NCBI GenBank assembly: GCA_040506775.1
Contig: JBEVWC010000016.1
Span: 8,556-72,555 of the forward strand
Origin: Thiodiazotropha sp040506775
GTDB taxonomy: Bacteria > Pseudomonadota > Gammaproteobacteria > Chromatiales > Chromatiaceae
Direction of reading: 5' to 3'
DNA length: 64,000 nt
Shown: in pieces, positions 35,597 to 44,465 of the stretch
Layout of the letters: each line of letters opens with the position of its first letter
How positions within the stretch are numbered: position 1 is the first letter of the stretch
Program-made: the position numbers and the translations under genes
The notes under the pieces: model-generated
Told to the model about the DNA's origin: nothing
The model's input: only the letters and a program-made list of their open reading frames with translations
The model's database searches: none

Positions 35597-36442
35597 ATGG
35601 ACAACTACGCAGTCATCGGCAACCCCATCGCCCACAGCAAATCCCCGGAGATCCACAGCGCCTTCGCCCGCCAGACCGGGGAGGCGGTGAACTACCAGCG
35701 GATCCTGGGTGATCCGGAGCATTTTGCCCGGGATGTGCGGCAGTTCTTCGCCGAGGGAGGCCAGGGACTCAACGTGACCGTACCCTTCAAGGAGGAGGCC
35801 TGGCGGCTCGCCGATGAACTCAGCGAGCGGGCCCACAGCGCCGGGGCGGTCAACACCCTGATCCGCCTCGAGGACGGGCGCCTGCGGGGTGACAACACCG
35901 ATGGCATCGGCCTGGTGCGCGACCTGAGCGTCAACCAGGGTTTCCGCATACGCGACAAGCGGCTGCTGATCCTCGGCGCCGGCGGTGCGGTGCGCGGGGT
36001 GATGCGTCCCCTACTGGACGAGCACCCCAAACGCATCATCATCGCCAACCGCACGGCGGCCAAAGCCTTCTCCCTGGCCAGCGGTCTGGCCGCCTATGGC
36101 CAGGTGGCGGGGTGCGGCCTGGATGAGCTGGAAGGCATGCAGTTCGACCTGATCATCAACGGCACCGCCGCGGGTCTGCAAGGCGAAACCCCGGATCTGC
36201 CCGAAACCATTCTCGCCAAGGGCGGCTGGTGCTATGACATGCTCTACAGCGCCGGCCCCACCCCGTTTCAGCGCTGGGCACGGGAGCACCAGGCGGCCCG
36301 CGCTCTGGATGGGCTCGGCATGCTGGTGGAACAGGCCGCGGAATCCTTCCGCCTGTGGCGCGGCATCCTGCCCGAAACCCCTCCGGTCATCGAGCAGTTG
36401 CGCCTGAAACTGCTACAAGAGGCCGACAAAGCCGCCCAATAA
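35597..36442 (+). CDS. aroE: Shikimate dehydrogenase
   Basis: AroE reduces 3-dehydroshikimate to shikimate with NADPH in aromatic amino-acid synthesis. The 281-residue protein has the substrate motif IGNPIAHSKSPEIH, the catalytic Lys in VTVPFKEEAW, the Asp in NTDGIGLVRDL, the dinucleotide-binding LILGAGGAVRGV and the C-terminal MLVEQAAESFRLWRG. No ribosome site is seen directly upstream because of the AT-rich tandem repeat. It stands alone and is followed by a chemoreceptor gene. Confidence 0.97.
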   Translation: MDNYAVIGNPIAHSKSPEIHSAFARQTGEAVNYQRILGDPEHFARDVRQFFAEGGQGLNVTVPFKEEAWRLADELSERAHSAGAVNTLIRLEDGRLRGDNTDGIGLVRDLSVNQGFRIRDKRLLILGAGGAVRGVMRPLLDEHPKRIIIANRTAAKAFSLASGLAAYGQVAGCGLDELEGMQFDLIINGTAAGLQGETPDLPETILAKGGWCYDMLYSAGPTPFQRWAREHQAARALDGLGMLVEQAAESFRLWRGILPETPPVIEQLRLKLLQEADKAAQ

Positions 36443-36543
36443 GAATCGGATTCATTCAACTTGTGACGCAGTTCGCCGATACAGTGCGTATGGATTGAGT
36501 GGATTGGTTGAGGGAACACCGTAATAAAGCGAGGAGTTCCCAG

Positions 36544-38877
36544 ATGCTGATTAAAACAAAACTCCGGGCCGGCAGTGTTCTGCTGGCACTGGTCCCTGCC
36601 CTGCTGGTAGGAGGACTCATCGGCTGGTACGCCGATGATCATGCAAAAACCGCCCTTGAAGATCAGGCCAAGGCGCGCCTGGTTGCTCTGCGGGAGGACC
36701 GCGCAACCCAGATCGTCAACTATTTCGACGCCATGCGCTCCCAGGCCCAGGCCTATGCCAAGGACCGCATGACCATCGATGCCCTGCGCCGCTTCCACAA
36801 CAGTTTCCACAGCCTGCAGGACGAAGTTCCGGTGGATCTGGCTCAAGCCCGCACCACCCTGCAGGGCTATTACAAATCCGACTTCCTCGGCCAGTTCAGC
36901 AAACGCAACAACGGCGAGTCCACTTCGATCGACGCACTGCTGCAGAAACTGGGTGACCACGGCATCCTGTTCCAGGACCGCTACATCGGCTCCAACCCGA
37001 ATCCACTGGGTAACAAGGATAAGTTGATCGACAAGCAGGACGGCAGCAGTTACGCCCGGGATCATGCCCTGTTCCATCCCGGCTTCCGGGAACTGCAACA
37101 GCGCTTCGGCTACTACGACATCTTCCTCATCGACGCCGATACCGGGGATGTGATGTACACCGTGTTCAAGGAACTCGATTACGCCACCTCCCTGAAAACC
37201 GGTCCGTATGCCGATTCGGGACTGGGCAAGGCCTTCCGCGGCGCCCTGGGCCTGCCGGATAACGGCTCGGTGTTCATGACCGATTTCGAACCCTACCTGC
37301 CGTCCTATAACGATCCGGCCGCCTTTATCGCCATACCCGTGTTTGATCAGGGCGAGCAGCTTGGCGTCATCGCCTTCCAGCTGCCCATCGACCGGATCAA
37401 TCAGGTAATGACCGGTAACGGCAAGTGGCAGGATTCGGGACTCGGCGAAAGCGGCGAGACCTATCTGATCGGCTCCGACATGAAGATGCGCAGCCAGAGC
37501 CGTTTCTTTATTGAAGATCCGCAGGGTTTCCTCACTGCCATCGGCGGGGCCGGGGTTCCCGGTAACGTGCTGGATGCGATCCGCGCCAAGGAGACCGTCA
37601 TCGGATTGCAACCCGTGAACTCGCCCGGTGCCCAGCGGGCGATCGGCGGTACCACCGGGTTCGACGTGTTCGACGACTATCGGGGCGTACCGGTACTTTC
37701 GGCCTACAAGCCGGTGGAGATCGGCAGTCTGAAGTGGGCAATCCTGGCGGAAATCGACCAGCAAGAGGCCTATGCCGCCGCGACAGAACTGCGCCATGAC
37801 ATCGTGTATCTGATGATCGGCACCGCGCTGGTGCTGGCGCTGGCCAGTGCGGCCATCGGCTGGATCTTCAGCATGGGCGTGACTGCGCCCCTGGGGCGTA
37901 TCCTGGCATCCATGCGGGATATCTCCTCAGGGTCCGGGGACCTGACGGTGCGCCTGGATGACAAGAGCAACGACGAGTTGGGTCAACTGGGTGGCGCCTT
38001 CAACACCTTCGTCACCAAACTCGAGGGCATCATGGTCGAGGTCGGCCACTCCACCGACGAGATGGCGGTAGCCTCGGAAGAGCTTTCCACCATTACCCGG
38101 GATACCCGCCAGGGTGTGGAGCAGCAGCAGGGCGAGATCCAGCAGGTTGCCACCGCTATCGAAGAGATGACCGCCACGGTGCGGGATGTGGCGCACAGCA
38201 CCAATGCCACCGCCGATGCCGCGCGCCATGCAGGCAGCCAGGTGCACGCGGGGCGTGAGGTCCTGGAGCGCAACACCTCCGCGATCCAGCTGCTGTCCCA
38301 GCGCATGAACGAGTCCAAGGAGATCGTGCATGCCCTGCATGCGGACAGCACCAAGGTCGGGTCGGTGCTGGACGTGATCCAGGGTATCGCCGAGCAGACC
38401 AACCTGCTGGCCCTCAACGCCGCGATCGAAGCGGCCCGGGCCGGCGAACAGGGACGCGGCTTCGCGGTGGTTGCCGACGAGGTGCGCATCCTGGCCCAGC
38501 GTACCCAGCAGTCCACTGAGGAGATCCGTGAGACCATCGAGACCCTGCAGTCACGCAGCGCCCAGACCACCCGGATGCTCAACGAGAACAACGAGGACCT
38601 CGGCACCACGGTTCAGCTCACGGAACAAACTGAAAAGGCCTTCGGCGAGATCGAACAATCGGTTCAGGAATTGCTCGACATGAGCACCCACATCGCCAGC
38701 GCCACCGAGGAACAGGCCTCGGTCACCGAAGAGATCAGCCGTAACGTGGACAACATCTATCAGGTCGCCCAGAGCACCGCCAGCGGCGCGGAGCAGACCA
38801 TGGCTTCGAGCGAGATGCTGGCCCGCCTCGGCGATCAGCTCAAGGCACTGGTCAAGCAGTTCAAAGTCAGCGGCTGA
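36544..38877 (+). CDS. Methyl-accepting chemotaxis protein with a periplasmic dCache-like domain
   Basis: The 777-residue receptor has a first membrane helix (about 10-30), a large periplasmic domain of about 390 residues (with YYDIFLIDADTGDVMYTV and GESGETYLIGSDMKMRSQSRF, typical of double Cache folds) and a second helix (about 420-444). A HAMP domain and a C-terminal signalling helical hairpin follow, with the conserved tip EQTNLLALNAAIEAARAGE (about 617-635). GAGGAG is 7 bases before the ATG at 36544, which opens the first helix; the open frame from 36499 is not used. The ligand is unknown. No che genes are nearby. It ends KQFKVSG without a CheR-binding pentapeptide. Confidence 0.95.
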   Translation: MLIKTKLRAGSVLLALVPALLVGGLIGWYADDHAKTALEDQAKARLVALREDRATQIVNYFDAMRSQAQAYAKDRMTIDALRRFHNSFHSLQDEVPVDLAQARTTLQGYYKSDFLGQFSKRNNGESTSIDALLQKLGDHGILFQDRYIGSNPNPLGNKDKLIDKQDGSSYARDHALFHPGFRELQQRFGYYDIFLIDADTGDVMYTVFKELDYATSLKTGPYADSGLGKAFRGALGLPDNGSVFMTDFEPYLPSYNDPAAFIAIPVFDQGEQLGVIAFQLPIDRINQVMTGNGKWQDSGLGESGETYLIGSDMKMRSQSRFFIEDPQGFLTAIGGAGVPGNVLDAIRAKETVIGLQPVNSPGAQRAIGGTTGFDVFDDYRGVPVLSAYKPVEIGSLKWAILAEIDQQEAYAAATELRHDIVYLMIGTALVLALASAAIGWIFSMGVTAPLGRILASMRDISSGSGDLTVRLDDKSNDELGQLGGAFNTFVTKLEGIMVEVGHSTDEMAVASEELSTITRDTRQGVEQQQGEIQQVATAIEEMTATVRDVAHSTNATADAARHAGSQVHAGREVLERNTSAIQLLSQRMNESKEIVHALHADSTKVGSVLDVIQGIAEQTNLLALNAAIEAARAGEQGRGFAVVADEVRILAQRTQQSTEEIRETIETLQSRSAQTTRMLNENNEDLGTTVQLTEQTEKAFGEIEQSVQELLDMSTHIASATEEQASVTEEISRNVDNIYQVAQSTASGAEQTMASSEMLARLGDQLKALVKQFKVSG

Positions 38878-39100
38878 GTTACCGCGCATCGACCACCGGG
38901 CCGGCCGCCTCAGCCGCCGGCCCGGAACCACCCTCCCTGCCCGCCTGAGATCGGGCCTCCCGCCTCAAATAACCCCCGTATCACAGGGCAAACCCGGCTT
39001 TCAAAACCCTCCAGCGGATGCCATAGTAGGGCTATCCAATAAAAAACGGGATCCCGGCCACGCTCCGTTGCCAGGCCGCCCAGAACCCAAAGTGAGGCTG

Positions 39101-40000
39101 ATGAGTGTATTTCCCGTGGTTGGCGTGGCCCGACCGAATTTCCTGATCCTGACCCCAATCTGTCTCTCCCTAGGCCTGGCCAGCGCCCTGCTGACCGGGA
39201 TTCCCATCGACTGGACCCGTTTCGCGGTGATCCTGGTGGGCGGTCTGATGGCCCATGTGAGCGTCAACGCCCTCAACGAGTATGCCGACTTCCAGTCCGG
39301 GCTCGACTTCAAGACCGACAAAACCCCGTTCAGTGGCGGCAGCGGCACCCTGGTGATGCAGCCCCGGCTCGCCATCCAGGCCCTGATGCTCGGCGTCCTC
39401 TCTCTGCTGACCACCATACTCAGCGGACTTTACCTGGTGCAGCAGACTGGCTGGGGACTGACCCCCATCGGCCTTGCGGGTGTGGCAATCATCGTGCTCT
39501 ACACCGGCTGGGTGAATCGCAACCGCTACCTGGTGCTGATCACTCCGGGACTCGGTTTTGGTCCCCTGATGGTGATAGGCACCCACTACGCCCTGACCGG
39601 CACCTACCAGGGCCTCGCCTGGCTGCTCTCCCTGATCCCCTTCTTTCTGGTCAACAACCTGCTGCTGCTCAACCAGATCCCCGACCGGGAAGCCGACCAG
39701 AGCGTCGGCCGGGACAACTTCGCCATCGCCTGGGGCACCGTCGGCACCGCCCAGCTGTTCCTCGGCTTCGCCCTGTTGGCCTACGCCAGCATCATCCTGG
39801 GCGTACTCGGCGGTATGCTTCCCGGCCTGGCACTGCTTGGACTGTTGACCCTGCCCCTGTCCTACCAGGTGTTCGTCGGAGTGCGGGAATCCAACGGAGA
39901 CCTGCCACAACTGATCCCCAACCTGGGCAAGAATGTGGCAATCACCCTGGCGACCCCGTTGCTGGTTTCGGTCGGTATTTTCCTCAGCGCCTACCTGTAG
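39101..40000 (+). CDS. UbiA-superfamily prenyltransferase (MenA-like)
   Basis: The 299-residue membrane protein has about eight helices and the two Asp-rich motifs of the family: NALNEYADFQSGLDFKTD near residue 60-80 and NQIPDREADQSVGRDNFA near 190-210. These bind the diphosphate of a prenyl donor through Mg2+. The arrangement resembles MenA-type 1,4-dihydroxy-2-naphthoate prenyltransferases more than UbiA, but no menaquinone genes are adjacent, so the aromatic acceptor is open. GAGG precedes the ATG at 39101. Confidence 0.88.
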   Translation: MSVFPVVGVARPNFLILTPICLSLGLASALLTGIPIDWTRFAVILVGGLMAHVSVNALNEYADFQSGLDFKTDKTPFSGGSGTLVMQPRLAIQALMLGVLSLLTTILSGLYLVQQTGWGLTPIGLAGVAIIVLYTGWVNRNRYLVLITPGLGFGPLMVIGTHYALTGTYQGLAWLLSLIPFFLVNNLLLLNQIPDREADQSVGRDNFAIAWGTVGTAQLFLGFALLAYASIILGVLGGMLPGLALLGLLTLPLSYQVFVGVRESNGDLPQLIPNLGKNVAITLATPLLVSVGIFLSAYL

Positions 40001-40177
40001 CGGACGACGCATTCTCCGGTGAGATGAGCACAGACCGACTATCATGGATAGAAAAACGCCAAGGCCTGTTCAGACGAATCCAATATGCCCTGGTATTTAG
40101 CTGAGAAAGCCAAACACACACCAGAGCCGTTGCCATTGCATCTCGTATCAGTAGTCTCAATCCAGGAGTACTGAAAG

Positions 40178-40504
40178 ATGATGAAACCCATGCTGTTCGG
40201 TATCGCCTTCTGTGCGATCGTTGCAGGCGGGTGCGCCGATCAACAATCCCTCACCCAGGAAGAATTACACAACCAGAGTCGTGTCGATGCGGTTGTGTCG
40301 GGTGTTCTGTTCGAAAACGAACTCGATGAGGTGACCTCCTACAACATCCGCAAAGATGGTTTTGTGGTCATCCGGTTCGCCCCATCGGTGCCTTCCGAAA
40401 AATACAATCAGGTAGTCGACCAGCTGCGTTCTGACGATGACGTCCCCGGTCTGCGTGCAGAGCAGGGCGGAAAAGAAATCTGCCCGGTAAACGGCTATCG
40501 TTGA
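40178..40504 (+). CDS. Small putative lipoprotein
   Basis: The 108-residue protein starts with a hydrophobic signal (MMKPMLFGIAFCAIVAGGC) whose Cys at 19 may be lipidated. The rest is soluble with no recognised domain. A GGAG ribosome site lies 9 bases upstream. It could be a periplasmic or outer-membrane-anchored protein; the function is unknown. Confidence 0.65.
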   Translation: MMKPMLFGIAFCAIVAGGCADQQSLTQEELHNQSRVDAVVSGVLFENELDEVTSYNIRKDGFVVIRFAPSVPSEKYNQVVDQLRSDDDVPGLRAEQGGKEICPVNGYR

Positions 40505-40674
40505 ACAGACCCGTCAGCTCGATAACAACCCTTTCAAATCCGTTTTCTTATCAGTGACTCAGTCGATTCGCACCTGGCGTGTTGTACTCAACACCCCAAC
40601 CCTCCCCATCAGCCTGTCACACTCCGCCCGACAGGTTGATCGTTCATACCAAGGCGGAACCCAAGGAGAAAAGG

Positions 40675-41055
40675 ATGAAAACAATAACAGCAGTACTGCT
40701 TTGCGCTTTCTGGTGCAGCGGCGTCCAGGCCGGTGAGCGATTATCAGCAGCGGACCTTAAGGAGTTGTACAGCGGCAATACCGTCACCGGGGTGCATTTC
40801 AAGCACGGCCCCGGACGTGTCTACTATTCCGAGGACGGTTCAGTCGTCAGCAATTCGGACAGCGGCAAAACACGATCAGGTAAATGGTGGATCGACGCTA
40901 AAACCGATACACGATGTGTGCGATGGGATCACATGGACAAGGATCTGTGTCATTACACGGAAAAAAATGAGGATGGCACCTATTCGCTGATCAATGCGAA
41001 GAACGGAAAAGAACTGGTCAGGATGAACGAAGTTCAAGCTGGAAATCAGCTCTAA
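40675..41055 (+). CDS. Small exported protein of unknown function
   Basis: The 126-residue protein has a signal peptide (MKTITAVLLCAFWCSGVQA) and a compact domain containing ELYSGNTVTGVHF, a GKWWIDAKTDTRC segment and a second Cys in KDLCHY, so a disulfide is likely. The pattern (LSAxDLKELxSGNTVxG, GKWW) is seen in small DUF995-like periplasmic proteins, but I am not sure of the family. A strong AAGGAG site precedes the ATG at 40675, and a terminator follows. Confidence 0.7.
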   Translation: MKTITAVLLCAFWCSGVQAGERLSAADLKELYSGNTVTGVHFKHGPGRVYYSEDGSVVSNSDSGKTRSGKWWIDAKTDTRCVRWDHMDKDLCHYTEKNEDGTYSLINAKNGKELVRMNEVQAGNQL

Positions 41056-41075
41056 CCAGGCTCGGCGCTTGTCCG

Positions 41076-41115
41076 ACCGGAGTCCGCACAGCTGTTCCAG
41101 GGCTCCGGTTTTTTT
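41076..41115 (+). terminator. Intrinsic terminator after the small exported-protein gene
   Basis: ACCGGAG / CTCCGGT stem with a 20-base loop, followed by a run of T residues, 20 bases after the stop codon. Confidence 0.78.
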
Positions 41116-41184
41116 CCTCCTGGTCACTCACGAAATCAGCGCAGAGACCGGCAACCACGGGTTTAATGATCCCTGACTGAAAAG

Positions 41185-41727
41185 TCAGGATTCGCGGGAC
41201 GCCTCGTAACGCTCCGACAAACGCACATAGTGGCCCGCCGTGTAGTCGATGATCTCCTTTTCCTTCTCGCTCAGCGCCCGCACCCGGCGCGCCGGTCGTC
41301 CCAGCCACAGGTAACCCCCTTCCAGGCGTCGTCCCTGGGGCACCAGAGAGCCCGCACCGAGCATCGCCCCCGATTCCAGCACCGCACCGTCAAGAATGGT
41401 GGAGTCCATGCCGATAAAACACCCGTCGGCGATCTCGCAGCCGTGCAGCATCACCCGGTGGCCCACGGTGACGCCCTCACCGATGGTCAGCGGGCGCCCC
41501 CCAGGCAGGTAGTAGCTGTCGTGGGAGACGTGCAGCACCGAGCCATCCTGGATGTTGGTACGGGCGCCGATGCGGATCCGGTGCACATCGCCGCGGATCA
41601 CGCACATTGGCCAAACCGAGGCCTGTGATGCAATATGGACATCGCCGATGACCACGGCGGTTTCATCCACCCAGGCATCGTCTTCGATGCGCGGGACGTG
41701 GGTTTCGAAGGGGCGTATGTTGGACAT
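41185..41727 (-). CDS. Gamma carbonic anhydrase-like hexapeptide protein (YrdA type)
   Basis: The 180-residue protein is a left-handed beta-helix with repeated hexapeptides (VVIGDVHIASQASVWP, NIQDGSVLHVSHD, GHRVMLHGCEI). It has the three His zinc-ligand positions in HVSHD and GHRVMLHG. E. coli YrdA-type members bind metal but often show little CO2 hydration. Together with the alpha enzyme at 12 kb, this makes two carbonic anhydrase-fold proteins in the window. It is divergent from lemA with 25 bases between starts. Confidence 0.92.
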   Translation of the reverse strand: MSNIRPFETHVPRIEDDAWVDETAVVIGDVHIASQASVWPMCVIRGDVHRIRIGARTNIQDGSVLHVSHDSYYLPGGRPLTIGEGVTVGHRVMLHGCEIADGCFIGMDSTILDGAVLESGAMLGAGSLVPQGRRLEGGYLWLGRPARRVRALSEKEKEIIDYTAGHYVRLSERYEASRES

Positions 41728-41752
41728 GTGACTGAAGGGGGTTCCTGTAACG

Positions 41753-42325
41753 ATGGAGATATTCAGCTTTGTAGTGATCGGGACGATAGTAGCAATCCTG
41801 ATCTATGGTGTGATGATTTACAACAACCTGGTCCGGCTCAAACATGATGTAAGCAAGGCCTGGGCGAACATCGACGTGCTGCTGAAACAGCGTCACGACG
41901 AACTGCCCAAGCTGGTGGAAACCTGCAAGCAGTACATGCAGTACGAGCAGGAGACCCTGGAAAAGGTGATGAAGGCCCGCTCCGCGGTCCACAGCGCGGC
42001 CGCCTCCGGGGACGTCGGTGCCTTGGGTTCGGCGGAAGGACAGTTGCGGCTCGGACTCGGCAACCTGTTCGCGGTGGCGGAGAACTATCCCGATCTGAAG
42101 GCCAACGAGACCTTCCTGCACCTGCAGAGCCGCATCACCGGCCTGGAGAACAGCATCGCCGACCGGCGCGAGTTCTATAACGACAGCGTCAATATGAACA
42201 ATGTCCGCATCGAGCAGTTCCCGGACGTGATCCTGGCCCGCATGTTCGCCTTCCAGCCGGCGGAACTGCTGGAATTCGACGCCTCTGAACTGACGGATGT
42301 GAATATCGGCACCCTGTTTCACTGA
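41753..42325 (+). CDS. lemA: LemA-family membrane protein
   Basis: The 190-residue protein has an N-terminal membrane helix (about 4-22) and a long helical domain with the LemA signature YNNLVRLKHDVSKAWANIDVLLKQRHDELPKLVE, and a NNVRIEQFPDVILARMF segment before the end. LemA proteins are found widely but their exact role is unclear (envelope stress, heat response or signalling). The stop overlaps the start of the GIDE-like gene by one base (TGATG), so the two are translated together and likely work as a pair. Confidence 0.95.
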   Translation: MEIFSFVVIGTIVAILIYGVMIYNNLVRLKHDVSKAWANIDVLLKQRHDELPKLVETCKQYMQYEQETLEKVMKARSAVHSAAASGDVGALGSAEGQLRLGLGNLFAVAENYPDLKANETFLHLQSRITGLENSIADRREFYNDSVNMNNVRIEQFPDVILARMFAFQPAELLEFDASELTDVNIGTLFH

Positions 42326-43269
42326 TGCAGGCCGTCGCCAACCTCAGCTCCGGCGAATTCCTGTTCTGGAGCGGCCTGATGTCATTGGCCGCCCTGGCCG
42401 GGCTGATCACCACCTTCGTCACCTTCCATCGGGCACGCCTGATCGAGGACACCCCCACGGCGAAGATCCGCTCCGCACCCCAGGGCTACGTGGAACTGAT
42501 CGGCGAGGCGGACATGATGCGCGGCGAACCGGTGATCGCGCCGCTCAGCAGCACCCCCTGCTGCTGGTGGAAGTTCCGGGTGGAGAAGAAAAACGACAAC
42601 GGCTGGCGCACCCAGCGCACCGGGGTCAGCGAAAGTCTGTTCCTGCTGCGTGACGGCACCGGGGAGTGCGTCATAGATCCCGAGGGCGCCTCGGTGAACG
42701 CCAGCGAGCGGCAGGTCTGGCATGGGCCCAACCCCACCCCCTTCGCGGGTCCCGACCGGGGCCGGGGCACCACCCACAGCCGCTTCAAGCTGTTCGGCAT
42801 GGAGGTCTCCGTCAACACCACCTTCGAGGGGGACTACCGCTACACCGAGGAGATGATCCTGCCCGGTGACCCCCTCTATGCCATCGGCCTGTTCAGCTCC
42901 CTGGGGGAACTGGACCGCAAGGCGATGCGCGACGAGCGCATCCGTGACCGTCTGCGCCAGTGGAAGGCTGATCACGCGGCTCTCCTGGAGCGATTCGATC
43001 GTAACCGTGACGGCAGGATCGATACCGCCGAGTGGGAGTCCGCGCGCCGCGCGGCGGAACGTGAAGTAACACGGGAGCAGATGCAGGAGGACCAGCAACC
43101 CCTGCACACCCTGAGCGGCACCGGATCAACCCGGCGCCCGCTGCTGATCTCCACCAAGGAGGAGTTTGCCCTGGTGAGACGCTATCGCCTGATTTCGTTT
43201 TTCAGCCTGCTGGGGTTTCTTGCCCTGGGTACCGGGGCGGCCTGGATGGTTACGCTCAGGCTCCTCTAA
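42325..43269 (+). CDS. GIDE-domain membrane protein with an EF-hand
   Basis: The 314-residue protein has one membrane helix near the N-terminus (about 14-34) and one at the C-terminus (about 290-310). Between them is a GIDE-type domain (a fold first described in the mitochondrial E3 ligase MUL1/GIDE) with PCCWWKFRVEKK and FLLRDGTGECVIDPEGA. A perfect EF-hand loop DRNRDGRIDTAEWE sits at about residues 226-239. The bacterial copy has no RING finger. It is translationally coupled to lemA; LemA-GIDE pairs occur in other bacteria, but the EF-hand suggests calcium control. Confidence 0.85.
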   Translation: MQAVANLSSGEFLFWSGLMSLAALAGLITTFVTFHRARLIEDTPTAKIRSAPQGYVELIGEADMMRGEPVIAPLSSTPCCWWKFRVEKKNDNGWRTQRTGVSESLFLLRDGTGECVIDPEGASVNASERQVWHGPNPTPFAGPDRGRGTTHSRFKLFGMEVSVNTTFEGDYRYTEEMILPGDPLYAIGLFSSLGELDRKAMRDERIRDRLRQWKADHAALLERFDRNRDGRIDTAEWESARRAAEREVTREQMQEDQQPLHTLSGTGSTRRPLLISTKEEFALVRRYRLISFFSLLGFLALGTGAAWMVTLRLL

Positions 43270-43311
43270 CACGTATTCGAGCTGACCTAGACGGCGTTCA
43301 TTGCTGCGGGC

Positions 43312-43395
43312 AGGTCGGGTTAGCGCAGCGTAACCCGACGTTGGCTGCGAACTTGGGTGCATTGCGTCGGGTTACGCTGCGCTAACCCGGCCTAC
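43312..43395. repeat. BIME-like pair of GTCGGGTTAGCGCAGC palindromes
   Basis: Two units in opposite orientation: CAGGTCGGGTTAGCGCAGCG...CCCGAC, and GTCGGGTTACGCTGCGCTAACCCGGCCTAC. It fills much of the 290-base gap between the GIDE gene and the CNP1-like gene. Confidence 0.8.
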
Positions 43396-43559
43396 GAGTG
43401 GGCCATCCCACGGGACGGGAACCCATGGGCATCATCGGGCTCCAATCAGCAGCGCTTGAGAATTTTTCCCAACATCGTTACAAAGCAGATTACCCGCGCC
43501 TCTGCCAGGCGCTATCCAGATGCGTCTCCCGTGGACCACGACACAACCAGGAATCCAAG

Positions 43560-44096
43560 TTGAATCGCCTTATCCCCATCCTGATCGCCCTTTGCATGAG
43601 CAGCGCCACGGCATCCGCCGGCAACATCCTGCTCGATGATCCGACCGACATCAAATACACCCCCGGCGCGGAAGAGATCTGGAAGGAGGGTGAGGTTAAG
43701 CTGCCCGAGAAGGTGCACCAGGACGCACTGCAGGCCTTCGAGGTGGGCGCCGGTGAACAGCGGTTCGAGTATCTGATCGATACCACCAGCCTGGAGACCG
43801 GCGCGGACGGGGTGACTCGCTTTCTGCTGGTGATCCGCTCCCGTAGCGGGGTCGACAACAGCTCCTACGAGGGTTTCCGCTGCAGGGAGCGCCTCTACAA
43901 GGTCTATGGTTATGGCGACGCGAACAAGCTCTTTCCCGCCTCGGACACGGACTGGCAGCTGATCCCCAAGGACGAATCCACCGACTACCGTGCAGCGCTC
44001 TACGACGACATGATCTGCAACCTGCTGACCGGCAAACCGAACGATCCGGATGAGGTATTCCGGGCCATGCGCAGCCATCGGAGGGTGAGCGAGTAA
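43560..44096 (+). CDS. CNP1-like exported protein of unknown function
   Basis: The protein matches the CNP1-like family: FEYLIDTTSLETGADGVTRFLLVIRSRSG, SYEGFRCRERLYKVYGYGD and TDYRAALYDDMICN. It has a signal peptide beginning at a TTG codon (43560), which is preceded by AGGAA at 7 bases; this is the best start, since the ATG at 43398 lies inside a repeat and 54 codons upstream. About 178 residues. Family members are predicted secreted or periplasmic and have no known function. Confidence 0.78.
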   Translation: MNRLIPILIALCMSSATASAGNILLDDPTDIKYTPGAEEIWKEGEVKLPEKVHQDALQAFEVGAGEQRFEYLIDTTSLETGADGVTRFLLVIRSRSGVDNSSYEGFRCRERLYKVYGYGDANKLFPASDTDWQLIPKDESTDYRAALYDDMICNLLTGKPNDPDEVFRAMRSHRRVSE

Positions 44097-44148
44097 GTTG
44101 ATCGCCACTGAGGATATCGGCAGTCACTCAACTCGCCAGCCTGGTTAT

Positions 44149-44304
44149 CTCGTTCCCACGCTCTGCGTGGGAATGCGTTCCAGGATCAGGTTTTTGCGCG
44201 CATCACAGCAGTCATCGGTAGGTCGGGTCAGCGGAGCGTAACCCGACGAACAGCGGAACCCAATCCAATCATGTCGGGTTCCGCTTCGCTACATCTGGGC
44301 TACC
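44149..44304. repeat. REP/BIME cluster between the CNP1-like gene and prlC
   Basis: A CTCGTTCCCACGCTCTGCGTGGGAATG palindrome (44149-44175) and a GTAGGTCGGGTCAGCGGAGCGTAACCCGAC / GTCGGGTTCCGCTTCGC pair (44219-44304). The rest of the 370-base gap (44097-44465) contains no gene I can support. Confidence 0.8.
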
Positions 44305-44465
44305 AGGAGTGCATGCTCGGGTCTGACAGATGCAGAACATGGGGTCAGATGTCCTGATCTCAACCCTGCGATCCACCCTGTTAACAGGGCTTTCCTCACC
44401 ACCCCCAGATGCGATTTAATCGAGACATCGACAGGAACAGACCAGATCCAATGGGAACCACTGAA

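Noticed and set aside
36268..37797. 509-codon open frame opposite aroE and the chemoreceptor gene
   Set aside because: It spans two real genes on the other strand and encodes no recognised domain.
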